Positions 1 through 7,538 of a stretch of 37,964 nt of DNA are shown here, one piece after another. The translations under genes and the position numbers were made by a program. The notes beneath the pieces were generated by a model that was not told the origin of the DNA, did not search any database, and was given only the letters and a program-made list of their open reading frames with translations. This stretch comes from DXYV01 sp045543215 (GTDB taxonomy: Bacteria; Bacillota; Clostridia; Oscillospirales; Oscillospiraceae): assembly GCA_045543215.1 (NCBI GenBank), contig JAZQMD010000133.1:1-37964 (forward strand). Reading direction: 5' to 3'. Every line of letters begins with the position of its first letter. Positions within the stretch are counted from its first letter, which is position 1.

Positions 1-435
1 GGGGGTAAGGATAAAATGGGCATTTTGAAACAGGGCCTTATCTGCATTCCAAATCCGGGAGGTTTCTTTGCCCGCCATGGGATGGCAGCCGATAAAGTCC
101 ACCTCGGGAGGGAGTACCTGCGCACCCTTCATAATGGAAGATTTAATCCCGCATACATCGCTTACAAGGGAGTCGGGAGGAAAGTCCGCCCGGTGGGAGG
201 AGAGAAAGTCTAAAATTCCCTGAGGATGCATGCACAGAAACACCACATTAGCCCCGGCAATAGAGGCAGCTGCATTGTCACTTAACTGGTCGGCTACGCC
301 ATGTGCAGCAGCATAGTCCAGAGTGGTTGGATCCACATCCACTCCAACTACGGTATAATCCTCAAAGCCCCGCAGGGCTTGGGCTAGAGAGCCGCCGATT
401 AACCCCAGGCCGACAACTGTAATTTGTTTTCCCAT
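1..435 (-). CDS. tyrA: Prephenate dehydrogenase, N-terminal part (cut by window edge)
   Basis: NAD(P)-dependent oxidative decarboxylation of prephenate to 4-hydroxyphenylpyruvate, the tyrosine branch of aromatic amino acid synthesis. Translation of the minus strand from the ATG at 435 gives 145 residues running off the left edge. It begins with a Rossmann nucleotide-binding signature (VVGLGLIGGSLAQAL), then a family-typical DVCGIKSSI segment and the GCHPMAGKE motif at about residues 115-125. A purine-rich AUAAGGGG sits 8 nt upstream of the start. It lies 79 bases after aroF on the same strand with no terminator between, so it is probably the second gene of an aroF-tyrA operon controlled by the leader upstream of aroF. 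The C-terminal half is outside the window, so a fused ACT domain cannot be judged. Confidence 0.92.
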   Translation of the reverse strand, partial: MGKQITVVGLGLIGGSLAQALRGFEDYTVVGVDVDPTTLDYAAAHGVADQLSDNAAASIAGANVVFLCMHPQGILDFLSSHRADFPPDSLVSDVCGIKSSIMKGAQVLPPEVDFIGCHPMAGKETSRIWNADKALFQNAHFILTP

Positions 436-514
436 GTCTAAAACCCCTTATTTATTTTCCAGGAGAGTAAAATATGATTTATAGTGGAAAACAGCTTTGC
501 ATCATAAGGGACTG

Positions 515-1531
515 TTACAGCTCTCGCCCTATACAGGTGGCGAGAGAGCGCAATTTGGGCATCAGAGCCTCAAACTGCTCAGGGGTAATGGACTGAGCTC
601 CGTCACACAGGGCGTTGGCTGGATCATTGTGTACTTCGATGATAAGGCCATCGGCCCCGGCAGCGATGGCTGCCATGGACATACGCTCCACCATCCAAGC
701 CTTGCCGCAGGCGTGGGATGGATCCACAACCACTGGCAGATGAGACAACTGCTTTACCGCCAGTACGGCAGACAAATCCAGGGTATTGCGCGTATATGTT
801 TCAAAGGTACGGATGCCCCGTTCGCACAGGATCACGTTGTTGTTTCCTTCGGCCATGATATACTCGGCCGACATGAGCCATTCTTCAATGGTAGAGGATA
901 GTCCCCGTTTCAGAAGTATCGGCTTACGCATACGGCCAACCTTTTTGAGTAAGTCAAAGTTTTGCATGTTCCGGGCCCCGATCTGCACCACGTCCACGCA
1001 TTCCTCAAACATGGGAATCTGATCGGAACTCATCAGCTCGGTAACGATAGGCATGCCGGTGGCATCCTGGGCGTCCAGCAGCAGACGGATGCCCTCTAGC
1101 CCCTTACCCTGGAAGGCATAGGGGGATGTACGGGGCTTGTAGGCCCCGCCGCGCAGGGCACCCGCTCCTGCAGCCTGAACAGAGGCCGCCACCGATTTTA
1201 TTTGCTGTGCGCTCTCCACCGAGCAAGGGCCAGCGATGACCGCGAGTTTGCAGCCGCCAATGGACACTCCCCGACCAATTTGGACCACGGTATCGTCGGG
1301 ATGGTATTTACGGTTGGCCTTTTTAAAAGGCTCACTTACCCGCATAACCCGCTCTACACCAGGGAGCTGGGCCAGGTATTCCTGATCCAGGCTGCCAGCA
1401 TCCCCCTCAGCGCCAAGGATGGTAGTCTCAGCACCCTTGGACACCATGACCTTCACCCCACCGGCCTCCATGGCCTGAATTGCTCCCTCCAACTGCTTGA
1501 CAGTAAAATTTGGTTTCATAATAATAACCAT
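515..1531 (-). CDS. aroF: 3-deoxy-7-phosphoheptulonate (DAHP) synthase, class I beta with N-terminal regulatory domain
   Basis: First step of the shikimate pathway: condenses phosphoenolpyruvate with erythrose 4-phosphate. The 338-residue protein has an N-terminal ferredoxin-like (ACT-like) domain of about 70 residues, then the TIM barrel with AGPCSVES (residues 100-107, metal-ligand Cys103), the substrate loop RGGAYKPRTSPY (about 127-138), LLKRG (206-210) and DPSHACGK (270-277). Length and layout match the Thermotoga-type enzymes whose N-terminal domain mediates feedback inhibition by Tyr or Phe; which ligand acts here is not visible. The ATG at 1531 is preceded by AAAGGATG at good spacing; a second ATG four codons in is less well placed. 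First gene of a probable aroF-tyrA operon, preceded by an aromatic leader peptide and terminator. Confidence 0.95.
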   Translation of the reverse strand: MVIIMKPNFTVKQLEGAIQAMEAGGVKVMVSKGAETTILGAEGDAGSLDQEYLAQLPGVERVMRVSEPFKKANRKYHPDDTVVQIGRGVSIGGCKLAVIAGPCSVESAQQIKSVAASVQAAGAGALRGGAYKPRTSPYAFQGKGLEGIRLLLDAQDATGMPIVTELMSSDQIPMFEECVDVVQIGARNMQNFDLLKKVGRMRKPILLKRGLSSTIEEWLMSAEYIMAEGNNNVILCERGIRTFETYTRNTLDLSAVLAVKQLSHLPVVVDPSHACGKAWMVERMSMAAIAAGADGLIIEVHNDPANALCDGAQSITPEQFEALMPKLRSLATCIGREL

Positions 1532-1558
1532 AATATGTTCATCCTTTCCTTATATCAG

Positions 1559-1600
1559 AAAAAATGCGCCCTGTCCACCCATTTGGGGGACCCGGCGCAT
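1559..1600 (-). terminator. Intrinsic terminator in the aroF leader (attenuator)
   Basis: On the minus strand ATGCGCC pairs with GGCGCAT, an inner GTCC pairs with GGAC, and the stem is followed directly by six Ts. It lies between the leader peptide stop (1631) and aroF (1531), so it can only act as an attenuator of aroF-tyrA. The loop contains ATGGGT, complementary to ACCCAT at the end of the leader-peptide reading frame, which offers an alternative pairing. Confidence 0.8.
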
Positions 1601-1630
1601 CAAAATATGGGCCGCGCTCCGCTTACCAAT

Positions 1631-1702
1631 CTATGGGTATAAAAAACGACCGCTATTATAATAGCAGAAACCGCAATATCCATAAACTCCGCAAAACAGC
1701 AC
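1631..1702 (-). CDS. Aromatic-rich leader peptide of the aroF-tyrA operon
   Basis: A 23-codon reading frame starting with GTG at 1702, preceded by AAGGAAGGGG about 8 nt upstream, and ending in TAG at 1633-1631. Eight of 23 residues are aromatic: Tyr at 7, 9, 14, 15 and 22, Phe at 3, 12 and 20. It is placed between a good promoter and an intrinsic terminator in front of the gene for the first aromatic pathway enzyme. This is the classic arrangement for ribosome-mediated attenuation: stalling on Tyr or Phe codons when charged tRNA is scarce would favour an antiterminator. The reading frame, its start signal and codon content are seen directly; the mechanism is inference. Confidence 0.72.
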   Translation of the reverse strand: MLFCGVYGYCGFCYYNSGRFLYP

Positions 1703-1733
1703 AGCTAATACCCCTTCCTTTTATGTTACGAGC

Positions 1734-1762
1734 ACTCTAACACTTTTAAGCGCAAAAGTCAA
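1734..1762 (-). promoter_or_regulatory. Sigma-70/A-type promoter of the aroF leader
   Basis: TTGACT (1762-1757) and TAGAGT (1739-1734) with 17-nt spacing on the minus strand. Transcription would begin about 25 nt before the leader peptide start. Confidence 0.65.
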
Positions 1763-1848
1763 GTATTTTTTTACGTATCTATGTCTAATCCGGGTACTGG
1801 CCCCAAATAATTGATAAACAGGCATTTTTTTTCAAATGTACTTTTTCC

Positions 1849-1877
1849 TTGAAAGCCCAGTTAGTATGTGGTATTTT
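1849..1877 (+). promoter_or_regulatory. Promoter of the Rrf2-family gene
   Basis: TTGAAA and TATTTT separated by 17 nt, ending about 33 nt before the ATG. The spacer carries TTAGTATG (1861-1868), an octamer that recurs in the nifS promoter operator at 24474-24481; this suggests autoregulation by the Rrf2 protein. Confidence 0.55.
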
Positions 1878-1910
1878 AGAAGTAACGAAATGGGAAGGTG
1901 ATGAGGGATA

Positions 1911-2342
1911 ATGAAGATATCAACCAAAGGAAGATATGCTCTACGCCTGATGCTGGACCTTGCCTTACACAATGAAGTGAATCCTATTGATCCGGTGGCT
2001 CTGCGTGACGTGGCCCAACGGCAGGAAATTTCGGATAAATACTTGGAACAGATCGTGACGCCCCTGGCTCGAATGGGGCTGGTGCGCAGTGTCCGAGGAG
2101 CTGGAGGGGGATATTTACTCACAAGGGAACCGGAGGAATATACCGTGGGAGAGATACTCCGCACCCTGGAGGGGGATCTGGCTCCGGTAGAATGTGTGGG
2201 CCATGGGATGATGCAATGTGATCGAGCTGACCATTGTGTTACTATGGAGGTATGGGCCAGGATTGAACAGGCGGTGTCCTCTGTGGTGGATCATATGACG
2301 CTGGGGGATTTAGTCAAACTGGCCCATGAAAAAGGGATGTAG
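1911..2342 (+). CDS. Rrf2-family transcriptional regulator (IscR-like, three cysteines)
   Basis: A 143-residue winged-helix DNA-binding protein. MKISTKGRYALRLMLDLA opens the family signature, followed by the HTH region (about residues 28-60) and the wing with GAGGGYLL. Three cysteines, C95, C103 and C109, sit where IscR-type proteins bind an iron-sulfur cluster, although the spacing is C-x7-C-x5-C instead of the usual x5/x5. Family members sense Fe-S, cysteine or NO status (IscR, CymR, NsrR). In Clostridia an Rrf2 gene often lies beside nifS/nifU; here those genes are about 21 kb away but their promoter carries a dyad sharing an octamer with this gene's promoter. The start is the ATG after GGAAGGTGATGAGG. 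IscR-like rather than CymR-like is a guess based on the cysteines. Confidence 0.88.
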   Translation: MKISTKGRYALRLMLDLALHNEVNPIDPVALRDVAQRQEISDKYLEQIVTPLARMGLVRSVRGAGGGYLLTREPEEYTVGEILRTLEGDLAPVECVGHGMMQCDRADHCVTMEVWARIEQAVSSVVDHMTLGDLVKLAHEKGM

Positions 2343-2360
2343 GCCATTTTCACCTCTGGG

Positions 2361-2831
2361 TTAGGTCAGTTTCTCTGCGCCAAATGGTCCCAGAAGTAAG
2401 CGAAGACCGGCCTGGGCTAACAGAACTTCCGGGGATTGTCCCTCCCGCCGTGGGAGGATCAGCTCCTGCCGTTCTACCACGCCGCCATCCAGACGGATCA
2501 GTTCCCGTTGTACCGCCACACAGATGTGATTGCCCTCGAGGCTGGATAGAGTGATGGTGTCCCGGGGACTCAAGCCATAACTCACCACCCGGTCGGCTAA
2601 TAGGGAACGGGCAAGAGGGCCTGCCGAGTCAGGAAGAAGCACTGTGCGACAGTAAATGGTGGCCTTTTCTGTCCAGCCAACCGCAATAGGGGAAACGATT
2701 AGTAAATCCATTTGCACTCCAGCCAGGAGAGAAGGATGATTTCCCGTACTTATCTTAGAGCGGGAACCTGCCAGTTCTTCTACAAGCTGTGCCAAACCCT
2801 CGTTTTGCTCCCATACCCCAATCTGCCACAC
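2361..2831 (-). CDS. Conserved hypothetical protein of unknown function
   Basis: About 156 residues, no recognised domain, no signal peptide or membrane segment. The central segment (VVSYGLSPRDTITLSS ... VAVQREL) and the coherent acidic/hydrophobic pattern look like a real folded protein, and the opposite frames offer nothing better. The frame is open from a GTG at 2840, but AAAGGGG sits directly against that codon; the GTG at 2831, 8 nt from AAAGGGG, is the better start. It converges with the Rrf2 gene (18 bases between stops, no terminator seen) and is divergent from proS. I cannot assign a function. Confidence 0.6.
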   Translation of the reverse strand: MWQIGVWEQNEGLAQLVEELAGSRSKISTGNHPSLLAGVQMDLLIVSPIAVGWTEKATIYCRTVLLPDSAGPLARSLLADRVVSYGLSPRDTITLSSLEGNHICVAVQRELIRLDGGVVERQELILPRREGQSPEVLLAQAGLRLLLGPFGAEKLT

Positions 2832-2941
2832 AGACAACACCCCTTTGGGGCCTATTGTATGGAAGTTTTGGTAGAATATACGGTGGGATTAAATTTTGCT
2901 ACTCTCACAGAAAGAAAAGACATCGGTATTCATGATTCATG

Positions 2942-2968
2942 GCTCCAGTTCCTTTGTCGAACTGGAGC
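2942..2968. other. Perfect 10-bp hairpin in the divergent region before proS
   Basis: GCTCCAGTTC and GAACTGGAGC flank a 7-nt loop. On the plus strand an A/T-rich run with few consecutive Ts follows, so it is at best a weak terminator. The rest of the 343-base intergenic stretch (2832-3174) holds only the proS promoter; no gene is visible. Confidence 0.6.
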
Positions 2969-3081
2969 GCTTATTTAAAATAATTTTAATTAGGTGGTCA
3001 CCTTTTCATGTAAATTAAGTGGATAAATTTTAGATACGTTTATTTTAATGCTTTAAGAAAAAGGGACCTCCCGTCGGGCAC

Positions 3082-3110
3082 TTGACTTTTGGCTTTGTTC
3101 GCCATAAAAT
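3082..3110 (+). promoter_or_regulatory. proS promoter
   Basis: TTGACT (3082-3087) and TAAAAT (3105-3110), 17-nt spacing, about 65 bases upstream of the proS ATG. No T-box signature (AGGGTGG...ACCGCG) is present in the leader. Confidence 0.65.
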
Positions 3111-3174
3111 AAAAATTAACAAGGTATCCTCTTGTCAAGGGACAGACAAAACCAGATTGAAGGATTGAAATATT

Positions 3175-4617
3175 ATGGCTCAGGAAAACAAGAAACAGGT
3201 CAGTGCTATCACCGATATGGAGGCTGACTTTACTCAGTGGTATACAGACGTGTGCACCAAAGCGGAGCTTATTGGCTATACCAGAACCAAAGGTATGTTC
3301 ATCCTCAGGCCTTATGGCTATGCTATTTGGGAAAATATTCAGCGTGAGCTGGATCATTGCTTTAAGGAGACGGGGCATGTGAACGTGTCCATGCCTATGC
3401 TTATCCCTGAGTCCCTTCTTCAAAAGGAGAAGGATCATGTGGAAGGCTTTGCCCCTGAGTGCGGCTGGGTTACCCATGGCGGCAGTGAGGAATTGGAGGA
3501 GAAACTGTGCATTCGCCCCACCTCTGAGACATTGTTCTGTGATCACTGGGCAGATATTGTCCACTCCTGGCGTGATCTGCCTTTGTTGTATAACCAATGG
3601 TGCTCGGTGCTGCGGTGGGAAAAGACCTCCCGCCCTTTCCTACGCCACCGGGAGTTTTTGTGGCAGGAAGGCCATACCCTCCACGCTACGGCGGAGGAAG
3701 CTGTGACTGAAACGGAGCAACAGTTGGAATGCTATGCCTCTTTCTGTGAGCAGATGTTGGCCATGCCCGTAGTACGGGGGAAAAAGACTGAAAAAGAGAA
3801 ATTTGCCGGTGCGGAATCTACTTACACCATTGAATGCATGATGCACGACCGCAAGGCACTACAAGCAGCGACCTCCCATTATTTCGGAGATGGGTTTGCC
3901 AAGGCCTTCGGCATTGCCTTCAGCGATAAAAATAACCGGCTTACCGCCCCATTTGAGACTTCCTGGGGGTTGTCTACCCGTATCATTGGTGGACTTATCA
4001 TGACCCATGGGGATAACAACGGCTTAGTAATTCCACCTCGAATCGCTCCAATCCAGGTGGTGGTGCTCCCCATCGCCGCTCACAAACCTGGGGTTACACA
4101 GAAAGCCCAGGAGCTGGTGGGCAGACTGAAGGAAGCCGGCATACGGGTGCAAGGAGATTTCTCTGATAACTCCCCCGGTTGGAAGTTTGCCGAGTATGAG
4201 ATGAAAGGGGTTCCTCTTCGGCTGGAGATCGGTCCAAAGGACATGGAAATTGGTCAGTGTGTCATGGTACGCCGGGACAACCGGGAAAAGATTTTTGTTT
4301 CTCTGGATGAACTGGAGATCAGGGCAAAAGAACTGCTAGAGATGGTTCAGGCCAGCTTGTATGCTAAAGCTAAGAAAAATTTGGATAGCCATACTGTCAC
4401 CTGCTCCAAGGTCGAAGAGGTCAAGGCTCTTATAGACAACGGCGGCGGCTTTGCCAAGACCATGTGGTGCGGAGACGAGGCATGTGAGCTTAAGATGAAG
4501 GAGTTGGCAGGTGTGACCTCTCGCTGCATACCCTTTGAACAGGAGCATTTAGGAGATACCTGCGTATGCTGTACAAAGCCGGCCAGGTTCATGATTTATT
4601 GGGGCGTTGCTTATTAA
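3175..4617 (+). CDS. proS: Prolyl-tRNA synthetase, archaeal/eukaryotic type (ProS type 3)
   Basis: Charges tRNA-Pro with proline in the cytoplasm. At 480 residues it has the short class IIa layout without the inserted YbaK-like editing domain of the long bacterial form. Visible signatures: TSETLF (about residue 118), motif 2 with RWEKTSRPFLRHREFLWQEG (about 145-164), motif 3 GGLIMTHGDNNGLVIPPRIAP region (about 264-284), an anticodon-binding domain (about 285-390) and the C-terminal zinc-binding-type domain with CGDEAC and CVCC, ending in Tyr as in family members. AAGGA precedes the ATG by 10 nt. Monocistronic, with its own promoter and a strong terminator shared with queH. This type is common in Clostridia. 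Confidence 0.97.
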   Translation: MAQENKKQVSAITDMEADFTQWYTDVCTKAELIGYTRTKGMFILRPYGYAIWENIQRELDHCFKETGHVNVSMPMLIPESLLQKEKDHVEGFAPECGWVTHGGSEELEEKLCIRPTSETLFCDHWADIVHSWRDLPLLYNQWCSVLRWEKTSRPFLRHREFLWQEGHTLHATAEEAVTETEQQLECYASFCEQMLAMPVVRGKKTEKEKFAGAESTYTIECMMHDRKALQAATSHYFGDGFAKAFGIAFSDKNNRLTAPFETSWGLSTRIIGGLIMTHGDNNGLVIPPRIAPIQVVVLPIAAHKPGVTQKAQELVGRLKEAGIRVQGDFSDNSPGWKFAEYEMKGVPLRLEIGPKDMEIGQCVMVRRDNREKIFVSLDELEIRAKELLEMVQASLYAKAKKNLDSHTVTCSKVEEVKALIDNGGGFAKTMWCGDEACELKMKELAGVTSRCIPFEQEHLGDTCVCCTKPARFMIYWGVAY

Positions 4618-4664
4618 TAAAAGCCTAGTGCAACAATAATGATGGTGATAAAAAAGGTAGGAAT

Positions 4665-4697
4665 AAAAAACCGTCCGGTTTAGCCGGACGGTTTTTT
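4665..4697. terminator. Bidirectional terminator between proS and queH
   Basis: CCGTCCGG pairs with CCGGACGG across a 5-nt loop, flanked by six As on the left and six Ts on the right, so it works for both converging genes. Confidence 0.9.
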
Positions 4698-4702
4698 AAA
4701 CA

Positions 4703-5275
4703 TTAGGTTGTTGCGGCAGCGGCAACTGCTTTTTTTCTCTTTTTCGCACCTCGATACCGATCCTCTTCGCTGTAAATGCAGCCGCAGTATTTTTGCATAT
4801 ATAGCCCTAGTTCCCTGGCACGGTCTTGCCCCTCTCGAAAGCGGGGGCGGAAATCATAAGGGAGAAACTCTACCCCATGCTTTTCTCCCATGGCAAAGCC
4901 TGTGGACAGGAGAAGCTCCCGGTTTTGGTAAGGGCTGACCAGGAGAGTAGTAGTGAAGGAGGAAAAGTCATGCTCAGCAGCATAGCGGGCAGTGGCTTCT
5001 AAGCGTGCAGTATAGCACCAGGTGCAGCGATTGTCAGGATCGCCGGCCACTGCGGCGGTAAACGGGCGGATACCGTAGTCCCCGTCCAGGATGATCTTCA
5101 TTCCAATGGCCCGTGCATAGTCGACCAAGGTGTCCCGCCGTTGGCGGTACTCCGTCCAAGGGTGAATATTAGGATTGTTCCAGTAAGCGGTGGGTTCTAT
5201 CCCTTCCTCCCGCAGCTGGTCGATGCAGGTAATGGAGCAGGGGGCGCAACATGCATGTAGCAAAATACTTTTCAT
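4703..5275 (-). CDS. queH: Epoxyqueuosine reductase QueH
   Basis: Last step of queuosine synthesis in tRNA: reduces epoxyqueuosine to queuosine, the non-cobalamin alternative to QueG. The 190-residue protein carries the family cysteines: HACCAPC near the N-terminus (residues 8-14), RCTWC (about 83-87) and the C-terminal KYCGC, which serve the Fe-S cluster and disulfide in characterised QueH. The basic tail (AKKRKK) and Ala/Thr-rich end are non-conserved. Start ATG at 5275 with GAGG about 9 nt upstream. A monocistronic gene converging on proS. No other queuosine gene lies in the window, so de novo synthesis versus salvage cannot be judged. Confidence 0.93.
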   Translation of the reverse strand: MKSILLHACCAPCSITCIDQLREEGIEPTAYWNNPNIHPWTEYRQRRDTLVDYARAIGMKIILDGDYGIRPFTAAVAGDPDNRCTWCYTARLEATARYAAEHDFSSFTTTLLVSPYQNRELLLSTGFAMGEKHGVEFLPYDFRPRFREGQDRARELGLYMQKYCGCIYSEEDRYRGAKKRKKAVAAAATT

Positions 5276-5289
5276 AACTAAAACCTCGC

Positions 5290-5336
5290 TTTAAAAAGTG
5301 TCCCTCGGGTATAGCCCGTGGGTTCGCTTTTTTAAA
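5290..5336. terminator. Terminator between the M23 peptidase gene and queH
   Basis: AAAAAG and CTTTTT arms enclose a CGGG/CCCG inner stem; the A-run and T-run make it usable from either side. It follows the minus-strand M23 gene (stop at 5344). Confidence 0.65.
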
Positions 5337-5343
5337 AATCCTG

Positions 5344-6876
5344 TCAGGGCAGACGGTTTAAGGGGTTGACGGTGGAGCCGCCCACGCGAATCTCGAAGTG
5401 ACAGTGGATACCCGTGGAGCGTCCTGTGGAGCCAGCTTTGGCAATGACCTGGCCCTGGTATACTCGATCACCAACCGAAACCAGCAGGGAGGAGTTGTGA
5501 CCATAATAGGTCTTTTCACCATTGTCATGAGTAATGATAACCAGATATCCATAGCCGCTCATCCAGCCAGAGTAAGTGACTCTGCCACCATCAGCGGCCT
5601 TAATAGGAGCGCCATAAGATAGAGCGATATCAATGCCGCTGTGGAAGCTATAAGAGCCAAAGATTGAGCGATAGCCATACCGGGAGGTAAGTCTTCCGCT
5701 GGCAGGCCAAATATAACTGCCGGTGGATGCAGTTTTGGGTCGAGGAGTAGTACCTTGAGCGATAACGGTGGCGGTGGGTTCAGAAAGGGTCTGGCTACTG
5801 ATAATGGTACGATCACTCTCGTAACCGTTGACGTATTTTACATTGGCGTTAATGAGAGCTTCACCGGCTACGCCCTTAGTAATTACTCTGCTGTCCCCCA
5901 CATACAGGGAGGAATCGTCCACATACTCCACGGGGCACTCAATGGCCTGGGTGTAGGTGATGTTATCAACCGTGTATACCGATAGATAAGGGATGAGCTG
6001 CTTAATGTTAAGCACATCCCCTATCATCAGCTGGTCCAGTCTGGCCTGGGGATTAAGAGCCATGAGTTCATCCAGAGACATACCGTTTCTATGGGCGATC
6101 TCACTGTATGTGTCTCCCTTAACGACGGTGTAGGTGGTTTCACCAGTGGTGTTGGCGGTAAGGGTGGCGTACATGCCGTCCAAATCCACATTGGAGTCGG
6201 AGGTAATATAGTCGCTACGGACGTTCACCGCCTCTACAAATCCGTGTTCCACAGTATGCTCAGTCATATAGGGAGCGGCAATGGACTCCAGCATATTGTC
6301 CAGGTCGGCTTTGGTATCCGCAGCGCCAATAATAGTGCCATCAACCGTCAAAACATAGCCTTTCATGATCTCGCCAATCTGATTAAATAGATAGGTCTCC
6401 AGCTGGCCAACGGTGGCAAAGCCGTTTTGTTCGGTGAGGCCATGAAAATATTCTACTTGGCCGTCCATATTGTAGTCATGACCTAGGATGCGGCTGGCCC
6501 GAGCCTCCACACTCTCCACCGCCCGTTCAAACACAGCGGGCTCACGGACTACACCGATGGCCACACCATCCATACTTACTACATAACTTAAGTCGTACAT
6601 GGTGCCAACCACCGCTCCAATACCGATGGCGGCGGAGACTGACAAATAGATCATGGGAGAGAGAGGATGCTGCCGATTAAAGGCCTGGAACTTCTGCAGC
6701 CGAGGATAAGCTATATCACGCCAATAAATCTCTATTTTATTTTTCCAATTCATTAAGGTTTCTTTTAGGCCGCCCAGCACACTGGCCGCTGCATTGAGCG
6801 GATCTTTCCACTTAGAAAACTCTGAATGGGCAGTACGGTCGTCCAGATCCTGCGGTCCTCGCAGCAATTCATCCAT
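5344..6876 (-). CDS. Membrane-anchored LysM-G5-M23 peptidoglycan endopeptidase
   Basis: A 510-residue cell-wall hydrolase. Order: cytoplasmic N-terminus of about 72 residues, one transmembrane segment (about 74-98), an extracellular region of about 140 residues, LysM (about 247-292, YTVVKGDTYSEIAHRNGMS), G5 domain (about 300-375) and the M23 zinc metallopeptidase domain (about 388-505). The catalytic set is complete: H412-x3-D416 in HSGIDIA, H460, and H491-C-H493 in HCHFE. Proteins of this build cut peptide cross-links of peptidoglycan and act in division or in spore engulfment (SpoIIQ-like proteins share the TM-M23 layout but lack LysM/G5). AAGGAGG is placed 10 nt before the ATG. It has its own promoter and terminator. 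Target bond and cell-cycle role are not visible. Confidence 0.93.
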   Translation of the reverse strand: MDELLRGPQDLDDRTAHSEFSKWKDPLNAAASVLGGLKETLMNWKNKIEIYWRDIAYPRLQKFQAFNRQHPLSPMIYLSVSAAIGIGAVVGTMYDLSYVVSMDGVAIGVVREPAVFERAVESVEARASRILGHDYNMDGQVEYFHGLTEQNGFATVGQLETYLFNQIGEIMKGYVLTVDGTIIGAADTKADLDNMLESIAAPYMTEHTVEHGFVEAVNVRSDYITSDSNVDLDGMYATLTANTTGETTYTVVKGDTYSEIAHRNGMSLDELMALNPQARLDQLMIGDVLNIKQLIPYLSVYTVDNITYTQAIECPVEYVDDSSLYVGDSRVITKGVAGEALINANVKYVNGYESDRTIISSQTLSEPTATVIAQGTTPRPKTASTGSYIWPASGRLTSRYGYRSIFGSYSFHSGIDIALSYGAPIKAADGGRVTYSGWMSGYGYLVIITHDNGEKTYYGHNSSLLVSVGDRVYQGQVIAKAGSTGRSTGIHCHFEIRVGGSTVNPLNRLP

Positions 6877-6975
6877 GCGCGAAAGTCCTCCTTGAAAGAT
6901 ACCAGACTGTTCGATCTACACCAGACAAGCTGGTGACAAACGGTATCAAAATAATTACAAATTAGTTACAACGCT

Positions 6976-7004
6976 ATCATACACGTTTTTTATAGCCTCG
7001 TCAA
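6976..7004 (-). promoter_or_regulatory. Promoter of the M23 peptidase gene
   Basis: TTGACG (7004-6999) and TATGAT (6981-6976) with 17-nt spacing. The 350-base gap 6877-7226 otherwise holds only the thiT promoter and a short dyad TTGAC-GATA-GTCAA at 7096-7109; no gene is visible in it. Confidence 0.7.
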
Positions 7005-7174
7005 GGGTTTTTCCGATTATCGCCCAAAAGCGACTGCCTGGATCACCGTAATATCTTGTCCAGTTTTCTTCTAAATACGATTTTTAGGGAATGTTTTGAC
7101 GATAGTCAACTTTTTATAACCAAAATATTATTTAAATTTTGTACGATCTGACAAGGAGATACAATGGGAAAGCC

Positions 7175-7204
7175 TTGACAAAAGGGGATAAATGGAGGTA
7201 AACT
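7175..7204 (+). promoter_or_regulatory. Promoter of the TPP riboswitch-thiT transcript
   Basis: TTGACA and TAAACT with 18-nt spacing, ending about 23 bases before the riboswitch. Confidence 0.55.
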
Positions 7205-7226
7205 GGTATTACCGCAAGGCAAACAG

Positions 7227-7322
7227 AATAGCAGGGGTGCTGGATGCAAATCCGGCTGAGATCAGGGTGTATAGCCGCCCGTGTCCCTTAAAGCTGACCC
7301 GGGTAATGCCGGCGTAGCGAGT
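7227..7322 (+). promoter_or_regulatory. TPP riboswitch (THI element)
   Basis: Contains the conserved thiamin pyrophosphate aptamer pieces in order: CAGGGGTGC, GGCTGAGA (the pyrimidine-sensing helix) and ACCCGGGTAATGCCGGCGTAG (pyrophosphate-sensing side), written here in overlapping short parts. It lies 220 bases upstream of a thiamine transporter gene, the expected target. TPP binding is expected to switch off downstream expression through the terminator at 7351-7384. Confidence 0.95.
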
Positions 7323-7350
7323 TATTGGATCGGCCTTTGCCGTCACCTCG

Positions 7351-7384
7351 TACCGCATTGCATCTGGCTGCATTGCGGTATTTT
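7351..7384 (+). terminator. Expression-platform terminator of the TPP riboswitch
   Basis: TACCGCA and TGCGGTA extended by TGCA/TGCA (11 bp with one mismatch), followed by TTTT. Its position 30 nt after the aptamer fits a regulated terminator. A second perfect hairpin (AATAGGAAC / GTTCCTATT, 7409-7438) follows without a T-run. The remaining leader up to 7538 contains no gene. Confidence 0.65.
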
Positions 7385-7538
7385 GCTATGCTATGTAAAG
7401 GGCAGCAAAATAGGAACATATAGTGCCCTGTTCCTATTGGGCAGTTGGTTCTGGTACTTATAAAATTCGTGTGCAGACTATCCTGTGCTTGCTGTGGCTT
7501 GCCGCAGTACATGAATTTTTATGAAGGAGGTAACGGTA

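Noticed and set aside
497..901. Long plus-strand reading frames antisense to aroF (497-901, 1202-1642)
   Set aside because: They lie opposite a fully conserved DAHP synthase, have no ribosome binding site and no family-like composition.
1559..1740. T-box riboswitch upstream of aroF
   Set aside because: GGGTGG occurs once in the leader, but the T-box sequence AGGGTGG-ACCGCG, the AGTA specifier loop and stem I are absent; an aromatic leader peptide explains the region better.
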